A stretch of 64,000 nt of DNA from Pedobacter panaciterrae (GTDB lineage: Bacteria; Bacteroidota; Bacteroidia; Sphingobacteriales; Sphingobacteriaceae): positions 1 to 64,000 of the forward strand of contig NZ_LGEL01000016.1 in assembly GCF_001636695.1 (NCBI RefSeq). The letters are read 5' to 3'. This document shows, one piece after another, positions 26,871 to 35,448 of the stretch (the first letter of the stretch is position 1; each line of letters opens with the position of its first letter). The notes below the pieces were generated by a model. It did not search any database, was not told the DNA's origin, and was given only the letters and a program-made list of their open reading frames with translations. The position numbers were made by a program, and so were the translations under genes.

Positions 26871-26898
26871 TGTTGTCTTACTCTAAAACAAGACAACA
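26871..26898 (+). promoter_or_regulatory. Inverted repeat abutting the start codon
   Basis: TGTTGTCTT (26871-26879) and AAGACAACA (26890-26898) form a perfect 9-bp inverted repeat that ends directly before the ATG at 26899. As DNA it could be an operator; as RNA it would hide the ribosome entry region. A second hairpin, CCCCACGTAGGGG, lies at about 26845-26857. Confidence 0.55.
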
Positions 26899-28026
26899 AT
26901 GAACATCAAATTTCTTATAGCAGCATCAGCATTATTAATTACCTGCATGGGCGCAAATGCGCAAAATCAAATGCCTGGAAAAATCCATGTTGGTATTGTA
27001 TATCCTTTAAGTACTAATGGAACCCATGCTCCTTTAGACACCAATAATCTTTCTTTTAATCTTCTTGGAGGCGTATCTGCAGCTGAACGTGGTTTAGCAT
27101 TCGCCGGACTTTCAAATGTTGTATTACACGACTCGCAAGGTTTTCTGTTTGCAGGTTTCTCTAACCATGTACTTAAAAATGCAAACGGCGGACAATTTGC
27201 CGGTTTTCTAAACACTTATGGTGGCGGTGATGGATTCTCTTTTGCAGGCTTCAGCAATATTTCGTCTGGCAATGTAAAAGGAGCCCAGTTCGCCGGTTTT
27301 GCAAACGTTGCAAAAAATATGAATGGTGCCCAATTTGCTGGTTTTGGTAATGTTGCTAAAAACATAACGGCATCTCAGTTTGCAGGTTTCATCAACGTAG
27401 CCAAAGAGGTGAATGGCTCCCAGCTTGCAGGTTTTATCAATACAGCTAAGGATGTAAAAGGATCTCAAATTGCAGGTTTTATAAACATTGCCAAAAAGGT
27501 TAAAGGCGCTCAGATAGCTGGATTCATCAACATCGCAGATAGTAGTGACTTCCCTATAGGCATTGTAAATATTATTAAAAACGGAGAGAAAAGTATTGGA
27601 GTTAGCACCAATGAAAACCTCACTACAATGCTAACTTTCAGATCAGGAGGTAAAGTACTCTATGGAATTTTAGGAGTAGGCTATAACTTTAAAAACGACC
27701 ATGAGGTATATGCCCTTGAAGCCGGACTAGGGGCTCACTTTTTCCAAACAAAGAATTTCAGGCTAAATACAGAGTTAACTGCAACTACTTTAGAGAGCTT
27801 TAAAGATGGAGAATACTTTAACACTTCATTACGTGTACTACCTGCATTAAAAATCACCAAATTCCTGGAAATCTATGCAGGCCCCTCTCTTAACTATGTA
27901 AATACCAATACTGTTGAAGGTAAAGCTTTAAACAAACATTACATCTCCAAATGGCAAAACAGGTGGGGCAAGGACTTCCAGGGGCTTTACGCAGGCTATA
28001 CCGGAGGTATACAAGTAATCTTTTAG
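26899..28026 (+). CDS. Surface-repeat protein with 15-residue AGF-N repeats
   Basis: A 375-residue exported protein (signal peptide 1-22). Residues about 65-215 hold around ten repeats of consensus GxQ(F/I)AGFxNxAKxxx, 15 residues long, for example GAQFAGFANVAKNMN and GSQIAGFINIAKKVK. Such repeats resemble the LA_2272-type surface repeats. A C-terminal domain (about 218-375) looks like outer membrane strands and ends GIQVIF. Repeats and C-terminal domain both recur in the receptor encoded at 32071-33861, so the two are paralogues. Regular hydrophobic positions suggest a beta-solenoid. Function is unknown. Confidence 0.8.
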   Translation: MNIKFLIAASALLITCMGANAQNQMPGKIHVGIVYPLSTNGTHAPLDTNNLSFNLLGGVSAAERGLAFAGLSNVVLHDSQGFLFAGFSNHVLKNANGGQFAGFLNTYGGGDGFSFAGFSNISSGNVKGAQFAGFANVAKNMNGAQFAGFGNVAKNITASQFAGFINVAKEVNGSQLAGFINTAKDVKGSQIAGFINIAKKVKGAQIAGFINIADSSDFPIGIVNIIKNGEKSIGVSTNENLTTMLTFRSGGKVLYGILGVGYNFKNDHEVYALEAGLGAHFFQTKNFRLNTELTATTLESFKDGEYFNTSLRVLPALKITKFLEIYAGPSLNYVNTNTVEGKALNKHYISKWQNRWGKDFQGLYAGYTGGIQVIF

Positions 28027-28091
28027 CAAAGGTGCAACCATTAATTAAAATTAACAATCATCATTTATAACACATTAAAAACCAAACCACT

Positions 28092-28742
28092 ATGAGAAAT
28101 CTATTATTATATGTTTACATCAGCTTGCTTTTTATTTCTTGCTCAAAAGACAGATTAACAGCCAGCGGCGATAAAATTACGGAAGAACGTAACCCAGGTA
28201 ACTTTACAGGCATAAACACAAGTGGGTCTAACCCTGTTCATGTAGTATATGGTGCAAGTTTTAAAGTCACATTGAAAGGATCAAACAATTTAATTCCCCA
28301 TTTTAAAACCAAGGTAATGAGCGACATATTATACTTAGAGTATGAACGGGCAAGCGTTCAGCACGATGATATTGAAGTATTTATTACCATGCCGCTTATA
28401 AACCGTGTTTCGCTAAGTGGTAGCGGAGAGGTAGAAATAAAAGGCCAGTTTCCCGACATTGATACATTCAGGGCCTCCCTTAGCGGATCTGGAAAAGTTG
28501 AAGTTGACGAGACCTTTAACGCACAGAGAGCCAGAGTAGATATTTCGGGATCCGGAAATGCAGATCTGGAAAAACTAAACGCTAAAAGTGCAGATGTAGA
28601 TGTATCCGGTAGTGGAAATGTTAAGATCAAAGTTGAGGAAGTGCTAAAAGCCACAATTAGTGGCAGTGGTAAAATCTACTATTGGGGCAGTCCGCAGGTT
28701 AATTCTAACATCAGCGGTTCCGGAAAAGTAATTAAACTTTAA
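28092..28742 (+). CDS. GIN-domain (DUF2807) lipoprotein
   Basis: A 216-residue lipoprotein with lipobox cysteine Cys17 (LLFISC). The remainder is the head GIN domain of putative autotransporter adhesins, a right-handed beta-helix with the recurring motif SGSG (SLSGSGEVEIKG, ASLSGSGKVEVDE, DISGSGNADLE, DVSGSGNVKIK). Members are common in Bacteroidota envelopes and their ligand is unknown. It lies 65 bp after the surface-repeat gene and 11 bp before the hydroxylase gene, so all three may share a transcript. Confidence 0.88.
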   Translation: MRNLLLYVYISLLFISCSKDRLTASGDKITEERNPGNFTGINTSGSNPVHVVYGASFKVTLKGSNNLIPHFKTKVMSDILYLEYERASVQHDDIEVFITMPLINRVSLSGSGEVEIKGQFPDIDTFRASLSGSGKVEVDETFNAQRARVDISGSGNADLEKLNAKSADVDVSGSGNVKIKVEEVLKATISGSGKIYYWGSPQVNSNISGSGKVIKL

Positions 28743-28753
28743 AAACTAAGGTT

Positions 28754-30307
28754 ATGGCTTCACTTCAATCATACTGGCAAAACTTCGTCTCTATATTCGG
28801 AGCAGCAAGAATTCCGATTAACGACATTCATCAACTGGAAAAAAGTGCTCCTGACTTACTGGTATACGCTATGCCGGTGATATTCTTCTGCACAGCACTG
28901 GAATGTGGATTTTCTCACTTTGCTGAGCATAAAAGTTATGAAAAGAAGGAAACTATAGGATCACTTTTTATTGGCCTTGGAAATTTAGCGGTAAACCTTT
29001 TAATGAAAGCAGTATTGCTATATGGGGCAGTATTGATATATAACCTTTTACCATGGCGGATGAACCTGAACTGGTGGACCTTGATTCCGTGTTTTATCAT
29101 TTACGATTGCTGCAGCTACTGGTCGCATAGAACCTCTCATTTCAACAGGTTCTTTTGGGCAACTCATGTTGTACATCACTCGGCTGATCATTATAATTTA
29201 ACTGTAGCTTTCAGACAAAGTTGGGTACAGCATTTTAAAACTGTGTTTTTTATACCTGTAGCATTGACGGGCTTTAATCCAGTTATATTCTTTGTTGCCA
29301 GTCAGTTGAGCACTTTATATCAATTCTGGGTACATACAGAAGCTATTGGACAATTGCATCCTTTTATCGAAAAATACTTCGGCACTCCATCTAACCACAG
29401 AGTTCACCACGGAAGTCAGGAGAAGTATCTGGACAAGAACTTTGGTGCAACCTTTATGATCTGGGACCATTTGTTTGGCACTTTTCAATACGAAGAGGAG
29501 AAACCTGTATATGGCCTGACTACCCCCGTTGAGAATAAAACCAATCCCTTTGTTTTGAACTTTCATGAGTATAGGGATATGATTAAGGATGTAAGACAAA
29601 GCGATGGTATTAAGGAGATGCTTTTCTTCATTTTTGCTAGCCCAGGCAAGATTTACAAACACAAGCTGGCTAATATTGAGAAGGCAGATAAAGCTCCCAT
29701 TTTAGATAAAGCAACCTCATTTAAAAATAAGGGAATAAAGGTTTTAAAGTTTGCAGGTATGCTATTGATGATCATTTTATTGCTCAGTGAATCACTAGAT
29801 GTTTTAAGCCAGCCATTAAAGAAAGCAGTTGAGGCTGAAACCTCGACCCTGCCTACTCCAAAAGGAGAAAATCTGTTATTTTTTCTTCAGAGAAATCCGG
29901 ATGCCAATACTGTAATTTATGAGCTTAATTTTAAAAGTGAAGGAGTTCTGGATCGCGAAAATCCGGTTAAAGGATCGTGGATCAGGTACACAGAACAAGG
30001 CAAATACAAAGAACTTACCGGTATTGAGCGCAGGTTTGCGTATGGAGTTAAATGTAAAGCACTAGAAAATGACGAGTTTGAGATCAGGTTGGTAGCTTAT
30101 AAAAAGATGCCTTTATATCTTAAAAAATCAGAAACTGACAATAAATATAAGATTTACATAAAGGATGAGGGTAAAGATTTATTGCTGAAAAGGGTTTTTG
30201 TAAGGGTTAATGGCGGTTCGTTCTGGTTCCCAAGGGTGGAGTACATTGATTTGATAACTGTAAATAGTGCTTCTGGTATTGAGTTTTTGAAGCGGATTGA
30301 GATTTAG
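28754..30307 (+). CDS. Fatty acid hydroxylase/sterol desaturase fused to DUF4833
   Basis: A 517-residue membrane protein. Residues 1-300 form a fatty-acid-hydroxylase domain with the di-iron histidine clusters HRTSH (125-129), HVVHH (138-142), His194 and HRVHH (215-219), plus membrane helices. It then has an extra helix (about 326-350) and a C-terminal domain of about 150 residues (368-515) that matches DUF4833 as I know it (FFLQRNPDANTVIYELNF, GSWIRYTEQGKYKELTGIER, RFAYGVKC). The first domain should hydroxylate a lipid chain. The C-terminal domain is probably across the membrane. The fusion of the two is notable. Confidence 0.85.
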   Translation: MASLQSYWQNFVSIFGAARIPINDIHQLEKSAPDLLVYAMPVIFFCTALECGFSHFAEHKSYEKKETIGSLFIGLGNLAVNLLMKAVLLYGAVLIYNLLPWRMNLNWWTLIPCFIIYDCCSYWSHRTSHFNRFFWATHVVHHSADHYNLTVAFRQSWVQHFKTVFFIPVALTGFNPVIFFVASQLSTLYQFWVHTEAIGQLHPFIEKYFGTPSNHRVHHGSQEKYLDKNFGATFMIWDHLFGTFQYEEEKPVYGLTTPVENKTNPFVLNFHEYRDMIKDVRQSDGIKEMLFFIFASPGKIYKHKLANIEKADKAPILDKATSFKNKGIKVLKFAGMLLMIILLLSESLDVLSQPLKKAVEAETSTLPTPKGENLLFFLQRNPDANTVIYELNFKSEGVLDRENPVKGSWIRYTEQGKYKELTGIERRFAYGVKCKALENDEFEIRLVAYKKMPLYLKKSETDNKYKIYIKDEGKDLLLKRVFVRVNGGSFWFPRVEYIDLITVNSASGIEFLKRIEI

Positions 30308-30466
30308 GGGAATGGTTATGCTGAGAATCGAGCTATAGTACGTGCCATCAGGCAGGGCGAGCGTTGTTCCAGGACAGGCGCCATACCAGGGCGAGCGTCG
30401 TCTCGACGAAGAAGAATAGCGGGGAAGAATGACTACACCTTTAAGTTAAGGCCGAAAAAAAACTAA

Positions 30467-30474
30467 TATATTTG
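30467..30474 (+). promoter_or_regulatory. Candidate -7 promoter box of the sigma-fecR-receptor operon
   Basis: TATATTTG fits TAnnTTTG and lies 40 bp before the sigma start codon. No TTTG box is seen about 20 bp upstream. The 207-bp gap before the sigma gene also has a GC-rich stretch (30340-30420) with CAGGGCGAGCGT twice. Confidence 0.5.
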
Positions 30475-30514
30475 AACAAACCAGCAATCAATTAAAATAG
30501 TAAGAAACAAACTA

Positions 30515-31096
30515 GTGATAAACCCAAAAACCGCCACTCTGGATCAATATGATGATAAAGCATTTGAACAAATGTTCAAAGCGCATTATAAGGAGCTTCA
30601 CTCCTATGCCAGCGTTATGCTTAGGGACGAAGACACTGCGGAAGAAATTGTTCAATCTATGTTTCTTAAATTCTGGGAAAAGAGAGAATTGCTAAACGTA
30701 CAGACTTCAATAAAAGCGTATCTGTACAAATGTGTTTATAACGATAGCTTAAACTACCTTAAACACCAAAAGGTTAAAACGAAATATCAGGATTTTGCGG
30801 CTTACACCATGAACGATCATCATGAAGCGGCATCTTCAAAAGTAGAACTTACTGAACTTGAATTTAAAATACAGGAAGCATTAAATGAATTACCTGAACA
30901 TTGCAGAACCATTTTTCAGATGAGCAGGTTTGAGGAATTAAAATATAGAGAAATAGCAGAGCAACTGGACCTTTCTATTAAAACAGTAGAAAACCAGATG
31001 GGCAAAGCTTTAAAGATATTGCGTTTGAAACTGGCCGATTTCATCACGCTCATTTTACCAGGCATAATAATTTTTTACAAGGATTTTTTTAATTAA
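30515..31096 (+). CDS. ECF RNA polymerase sigma factor
   Basis: A 193-residue Bacteroidetes-type ECF sigma factor with a GTG start. Region 2 is at about 14-90 (FEQMFKAHYKELHSYASVML, TAEEIVQSMFLKFWEKRE) and region 4 at about 130-185 (LPEHCRTIFQMSRFEELKYR, EIAEQLDLSIKTVENQMGKA), with the usual hydrophobic tail. It heads a tight three-gene unit with fecR (9 bp on) and the STN-repeat receptor. It should direct RNA polymerase to that operon or related surface genes when released by FecR. Confidence 0.93.
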   Translation: MINPKTATLDQYDDKAFEQMFKAHYKELHSYASVMLRDEDTAEEIVQSMFLKFWEKRELLNVQTSIKAYLYKCVYNDSLNYLKHQKVKTKYQDFAAYTMNDHHEAASSKVELTELEFKIQEALNELPEHCRTIFQMSRFEELKYREIAEQLDLSIKTVENQMGKALKILRLKLADFITLILPGIIIFYKDFFN

Positions 31097-31105
31097 GAGG
31101 AACAG

Positions 31106-32071
31106 ATGACTGAGGAAATATTGATAAAGTTTCTTTTAAAAGAAACAAGTGAAGAAGAAAGTATTGCTGTACAAACATGGCTGGATGAGGCTACCTCTAA
31201 CAGGGTCGAGTTTGCCCGGCTTGAAAAAATCTGGACCGCAAGTAAAAGTTTAAGTAGTAAAAGCAATATTAATGAGGAAGAGGCATGGATAAAATTTAAA
31301 GCTAAAACTAACTCTGGCTCAAAAGAAGCTATTGTAATACCGATAAAACAGACTTTTGGATGGTTAAAAATTGCCGCTGTACTGGTTTTAATTGCAGGAG
31401 CCTGGATGATGTATAATGTATTTGGCCCCACAAACTATACAGATCTTTCGGCCAGTAATAAGGTGATCACAGAACATCTTCCTGACGGATCTGAAGTAAC
31501 TTTGAATAAAAATTCGCAGATCAGCTATGCCACTGATTTTAAAGATGACCGCAGCGTTAAACTTAAAAATGGTGATGTGTTTTTTAATGTTGCCCATGAT
31601 AAATCCAGGCCATTTGTAATAAAGGTGGATAAAGTATCTATAACTGTTGTTGGTACTTCCTTTAATGTGAAGCATTTAGAAGGAGAAACTGAAGTAATTG
31701 TAGAAACAGGTATAGTAAAGGTTAGCAATGGCAAAGAAATAGTGGAACTGCGTAAAGGCGAAAAGGTGTTGATTAAAGAGGTGTCATCTAAACTGATTAA
31801 AGAACAAAATACGGATCAGCTATATAATTATTACCGCAGCGGAGAGTTCGTATTTTATAAAACGCCGCTTTTGAAAGTAGCAGAAATTTTAAATGAAGCC
31901 TATAATGCACACATCGTGATAAAAGATGCGAGTATTGCTAATGAAACTTATAACACTACACTTAAAGCCAGTAAATCGTTGGACAGCAACCTGAATATAA
32001 TCCGTGAAACAGTCCAAAATTTAAAAATAGATCGTAACGATGGGCAGATTATCCTGTCTAAAATTAAATAA
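31106..32071 (+). CDS. FecR-family anti-sigma factor
   Basis: A 321-residue protein of normal family length: cytoplasmic N-terminus (1-90), one membrane helix (about 93-112), FecR domain (about 118-215: LPDGSEVTLNKNSQISYATD, VKLKNGDVFFNVAHD) and C-terminal DUF4974 (about 235-320). It should hold the adjacent ECF sigma factor and respond to the STN domain of a receptor. Its stop TAA overlaps the ATG of the receptor gene by one base. No palindromic insertion is present here, unlike the other fecR. Confidence 0.92.
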   Translation: MTEEILIKFLLKETSEEESIAVQTWLDEATSNRVEFARLEKIWTASKSLSSKSNINEEEAWIKFKAKTNSGSKEAIVIPIKQTFGWLKIAAVLVLIAGAWMMYNVFGPTNYTDLSASNKVITEHLPDGSEVTLNKNSQISYATDFKDDRSVKLKNGDVFFNVAHDKSRPFVIKVDKVSITVVGTSFNVKHLEGETEVIVETGIVKVSNGKEIVELRKGEKVLIKEVSSKLIKEQNTDQLYNYYRSGEFVFYKTPLLKVAEILNEAYNAHIVIKDASIANETYNTTLKASKSLDSNLNIIRETVQNLKIDRNDGQIILSKIK

Positions 32072-33861
32072 TGAGATTAAAATTAATCATAGCCCTATTA
32101 TTTATAACCGGATATTGTAATGCCCAGTTTTCCGTAAACAATTACATGCGTAATTTGGATAAAAGGGTTAATCTGGACATAAAACAGCAACCGATATCTG
32201 AAGTGCTCAATAAAATGAGCAAAGCTGGCGAGTTCTATTTTTCCTACACAGGCTCTCTGTTTAAACAGGACAGTATCGTAAACATGAAAGTGAAAGATAC
32301 GCAGGTTAGAGATATACTTGACCGTTTATTTAACGGAAAGGTAGATTATAAAGAAACCGGACAGTACATTATACTCCGCTACGCTGCCAATCATCTTACT
32401 ATTGAGCCTAAGAACATTACCAGTGCAGATAAACTGTACATCATAAGCGGGTATGTTATTGATACAGAGACAGGAAAAAAAATAAAGCAGGCCAGTGTTT
32501 ACGAAAAGCGCTTACTCCAATCGACCCTTACGGATAACGAAGGCTATTTCAGACTCCGTTTTAAAGGTGACCATACTGACGTAACTTTAACAGCCAGTAA
32601 AGATACTTACAGAGATACTTCTCTGGTTTTTCTGGCCGATATTACAGTTAAACCTGAGGGCTATAAAGAGGAGGATTCTGAGCAGGGCAGCGGTTTTTTC
32701 AATTCAATTGAGAGCTCTGGAATCAGCAGATTTTTTATTTCATCAAAACAAAGAATGCAGAGTTTAAATATTCCCGATTTCTTTGCAAACACTCCATTTC
32801 AGGCTTCCCTTACTCCAGGCTTAAGTACCCATGGCATAATGAGCTCGCAGGTGATAAATAAAGTATCACTGAACATTTTAGGAGGCTATACAGCAGGAAC
32901 TGATGGCGTTGAAGTGGCAGGTCTTTTTAACATAACTAAAGGGAATGTTAAAAAGCTACAGGTAGCCGGATTGTTTAACGGTGTTGGTGGTTCGGTTGAT
33001 GGTGTACAGGTTGCGGGACTGCTAAATGATGCAAGAACAAATGTTAAAGGTGTACAGGTTGCCGGATTACTCAATCATGTAAAAGAGAAGGCCGAGGGTG
33101 TGCAGGTCTCTGGACTTGCTAATATAGTATCGCAGGACGTGAAAGGTATGCAGATTGCCGGCCTTGCCAATGTAGTATCTCAGGACATAAGGGGTATGCA
33201 GATTGCGGGGTTTGGAAATCTCGCTTCTAAAAACCTTAATGGAATGCAAATAGCAGGTTTTGGCAACATGACTTCACAGCGGATGAGAGGCGCTCAGATT
33301 GCAGGTTTCTTTAATTATGCCAAGGAAATGGATGGTTTACAGATTGGTATCGTAAATATCTCAGGAAAATCGGATGGATATAGCATTGGCCTTGTAAACT
33401 ATGTACATCATGGATATCATAAGCTTAGTTTCTCTACAAATGAATCTATAAATGCCAATGTCTCTTTTAAGATGGGGAATGCAAATTTGTATAACATTAT
33501 ATTAGCTGGAAAAAACTTTGCAGACTCTGCGAATATTGAAACTGCTGGATTAGGGTTTGGTCACGACTTCATATTTAGCAACAGAATATCGGTAGCAGCA
33601 GAGATCACTTCTCAGTATTTATATCTTGGCAATTGGGACTATTCAAATTTCCTGCACAGGTTTCAGACCAATCTGCAGATTCAGTTGATTAAAGGTGTAG
33701 CAATATTTGGTGGCCCGGTATATTCAATCTATTCTACAGACGCTCCGGAAGGGTCAAGTGGTAAAGGCTATAAACAAAATATAGCTCCTGTAAAGCATGA
33801 TTATATCAGTAAAAGAGCTAAAGGCTGGATTGGCTGGAACGTTGGTATTACCTTTCTGTAG
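32071..33861 (+). CDS. STN-domain receptor with surface repeats in place of a TonB barrel
   Basis: A 596-residue exported protein (signal peptide 1-19). Residues about 30-105 are an STN domain (LDIKQQPISEVLNKMSKAGE, DILDRLFNGKVDYKETGQYI). Residues about 124-190 are carboxypeptidase-regulatory-like (IISGYVIDTETGKKIKQASV). From about 278 to 425 come nine or so 16-residue repeats of consensus GVQVAGLxNxxxxxVK. The last 170 residues match the C-terminal domain of the protein at 26899-28026 (both have FSTNE or VSTNE and a YISK segment). There is no TonB plug or 22-strand barrel. It closes the sigma-fecR operon, occupying the place of a TonB receptor. Confidence 0.85.
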   Translation: MRLKLIIALLFITGYCNAQFSVNNYMRNLDKRVNLDIKQQPISEVLNKMSKAGEFYFSYTGSLFKQDSIVNMKVKDTQVRDILDRLFNGKVDYKETGQYIILRYAANHLTIEPKNITSADKLYIISGYVIDTETGKKIKQASVYEKRLLQSTLTDNEGYFRLRFKGDHTDVTLTASKDTYRDTSLVFLADITVKPEGYKEEDSEQGSGFFNSIESSGISRFFISSKQRMQSLNIPDFFANTPFQASLTPGLSTHGIMSSQVINKVSLNILGGYTAGTDGVEVAGLFNITKGNVKKLQVAGLFNGVGGSVDGVQVAGLLNDARTNVKGVQVAGLLNHVKEKAEGVQVSGLANIVSQDVKGMQIAGLANVVSQDIRGMQIAGFGNLASKNLNGMQIAGFGNMTSQRMRGAQIAGFFNYAKEMDGLQIGIVNISGKSDGYSIGLVNYVHHGYHKLSFSTNESINANVSFKMGNANLYNIILAGKNFADSANIETAGLGFGHDFIFSNRISVAAEITSQYLYLGNWDYSNFLHRFQTNLQIQLIKGVAIFGGPVYSIYSTDAPEGSSGKGYKQNIAPVKHDYISKRAKGWIGWNVGITFL

Positions 33862-34543
33862 TGGTTAGTATTTTTACTACTTCCGCCACTCCTGCCGTTG
33901 CTGTTTTTTCAATTTTAACGATATTCTTATAACGGTCTACTTCAGGTATCTTAGGATCAATTATATACTTAACAGTGGTACTGGGAACAAAATTAATTAA
34001 TCCTGCAGCGGGATAAACTGCAAGAGAAGTGCCTATAAGCATAAAAACATGAGCTTTTGAGCAAATTGAGGTTGCAGGCCCTATCATTGGTACGTCTTCA
34101 CCAAACCAGACTACATGAGGCCTTAATTGCGAGCCAAGTTCACAATACTCTCCTGTTTTAAGTTCCCATCCATTTATTGGATAGGTTAAATCAGGGTTTA
34201 TATCTGACTGTGAGCGAGTAATTACACCATGTAAATGAGTAACATTAGAAGACCCGGCACGTTCATGCAGATCATCTATATTTTGGGTAATGATCTGAAC
34301 GTCGAAATAGGCTTCAAGATCTGCCAGGGCTTTGTGAGCAGCGTTTGGTTCTGCTTCCAGCACTTGCTTTCGTCTTTGGTTATAAAAATCCTGTACCATT
34401 GCAGGATTCCGTTTCCATGCCTCAGGTGTAGCTACATCATAAACGTTGTATCCTTCCCAAAGCCCATCGGTATCTCTGAAAGTTTTTAAACCACTTTCGG
34501 CACTAATGCCGGCACCAGTTAATACTACAAGTTTTCTTTTCAT
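33848..34543 (-). CDS. NAD-dependent protein deacylase, Sir2/CobB family
   Basis: A 231-residue sirtuin starting MKRKLVVLTGAGISAESGLK, with the NAD motif GAGISAESG, the catalytic motif TQNIDDLHERAG and the His in HLHG, and GTSLAVYPAAG near the end. The usual four zinc cysteines (two CxxC pairs) are missing; only one cysteine (GEYCELGS) lies in that segment, as in several Bacteroidota members. The ATG at 34543 is used. A longer frame back to 34624 encodes a low-complexity lead from repeated GCGAACGCAAA sequence. The 3' end overlaps that of the convergent receptor gene by 14 bp. Confidence 0.9.
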   Translation of the reverse strand: MKRKLVVLTGAGISAESGLKTFRDTDGLWEGYNVYDVATPEAWKRNPAMVQDFYNQRRKQVLEAEPNAAHKALADLEAYFDVQIITQNIDDLHERAGSSNVTHLHGVITRSQSDINPDLTYPINGWELKTGEYCELGSQLRPHVVWFGEDVPMIGPATSICSKAHVFMLIGTSLAVYPAAGLINFVPSTTVKYIIDPKIPEVDRYKNIVKIEKTATAGVAEVVKILTTTER

Positions 34544-34649
34544 AAGAGGTGTTTGGTTAAAACGGCTGGCCATTTGCGTTCGTCGCTTTGCGTTCGTCTT
34601 AAACGGCCAGCCCTTTGTGCCCATCCCTTTGCGTTCGCCTCTTTTCGCC

Positions 34650-34757
34650 CGTCATCTCGACGATAGGAGAGATCTCTTGAATAACCCCTAGGCAAGAGAT
34701 CTCTCCTATCGTCGAGATGACGAGAACGTCGAGATGACGGGAATATCGAGATGACGG
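34650..34757. repeat. Palindromic element, A-A type, with edge iterations
   Basis: The core (34650-34722) is a near-perfect palindrome, CGTCATCTCGACGATAGGAG to its complement, with inner GAGATCTCTTGA and CAAGAGATCTC. The outer right end motif TCGAGATGACG is then repeated twice more with short spacers up to 34757. It lies upstream of the sirtuin gene and downstream of the corrinoid operon. Confidence 0.88.
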
Positions 34758-34786
34758 AGGTAGTTATAATAAATACTTTATTACAA

Positions 34787-35368
34787 TTATACAGCTGTAT
34801 TTGCTGATAAACTTAAACGAGGATATTTTGCTCTTAACAATTCAAATGCACCGAACATAATGGTGCCATAAGCAAGGGTTCCATAAAGAAATAACCTCTC
34901 ATAAGGTATTGCTGCACCTAAGCACTTCACATATCCTGCTAAGGTTGGCTCATACAATCCAGGGAAATACATAACACCAATATCGGCAACTATCCAGTGT
35001 ATAAAAACTGCTATTACAGAGGCACCAAGAAAGCTTAATACTGTTACTTTCTTTATCATCAGCTTAGCAACCAGAACCATTAACACAAATGCAATATATG
35101 TCCAGTACCAGCCAGCATAAAAGAAACCGTAACCAGACGTTTTTGCGATGAAAATATCACTTAACAATAAGAGCAATAAAGGAAATCCAAATGCTTTGTA
35201 ATTGTTATTAAAATATGCTCCTCCAAATAAGGCTATAGCTCCTACTGCAGAGAAATTTGCAATTTCTTTGAAATTATCAGTATGTGGTGCAGCAACACGA
35301 ATGATGCTGATCACAACAATAATTAGCAAAAGAATGGCAGTACGTGGATTGAATTTAAATTCAGACAT
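34787..35368 (-). CDS. DUF6580 family membrane protein, putative corrinoid-linked transporter component
   Basis: A membrane protein of 193 residues from the chosen ATG (MSEFKFNPRTAILL), with about six hydrophobic helices. The motif IANFSAVGAIALFGGAYF and the closing ALFELL-like helix fit DUF6580 as I know it, a family annotated as putative transport proteins. Its size and all-helical plan resemble the substrate-binding (S) subunits of vitamin transporters. It is the last gene of the riboswitch operon, 80 bp after a BtuG-like gene, so a role in moving a corrinoid or its precursor across the inner membrane is a reasonable inference. An upstream in-frame start at 35389 is less likely. Confidence 0.65.
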   Translation of the reverse strand: MSEFKFNPRTAILLLIIVVISIIRVAAPHTDNFKEIANFSAVGAIALFGGAYFNNNYKAFGFPLLLLLLSDIFIAKTSGYGFFYAGWYWTYIAFVLMVLVAKLMIKKVTVLSFLGASVIAVFIHWIVADIGVMYFPGLYEPTLAGYVKCLGAAIPYERLFLYGTLAYGTIMFGAFELLRAKYPRLSLSANTAV

Positions 35369-35448
35369 ATTTTTAAGATTATAACACAAAGTTATATTAT
35401 TTCTATGGTATAAAAAAACAAGGCATTTATTATGAAAACACTTCTATT

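Noticed and set aside
34544-34624. Longer sirtuin with 27 extra residues
   Set aside because: The added part is encoded by repeated GCGAACGCAAA sequence, and the NAD-binding strand normally begins at MKRKLVVLTGAG.
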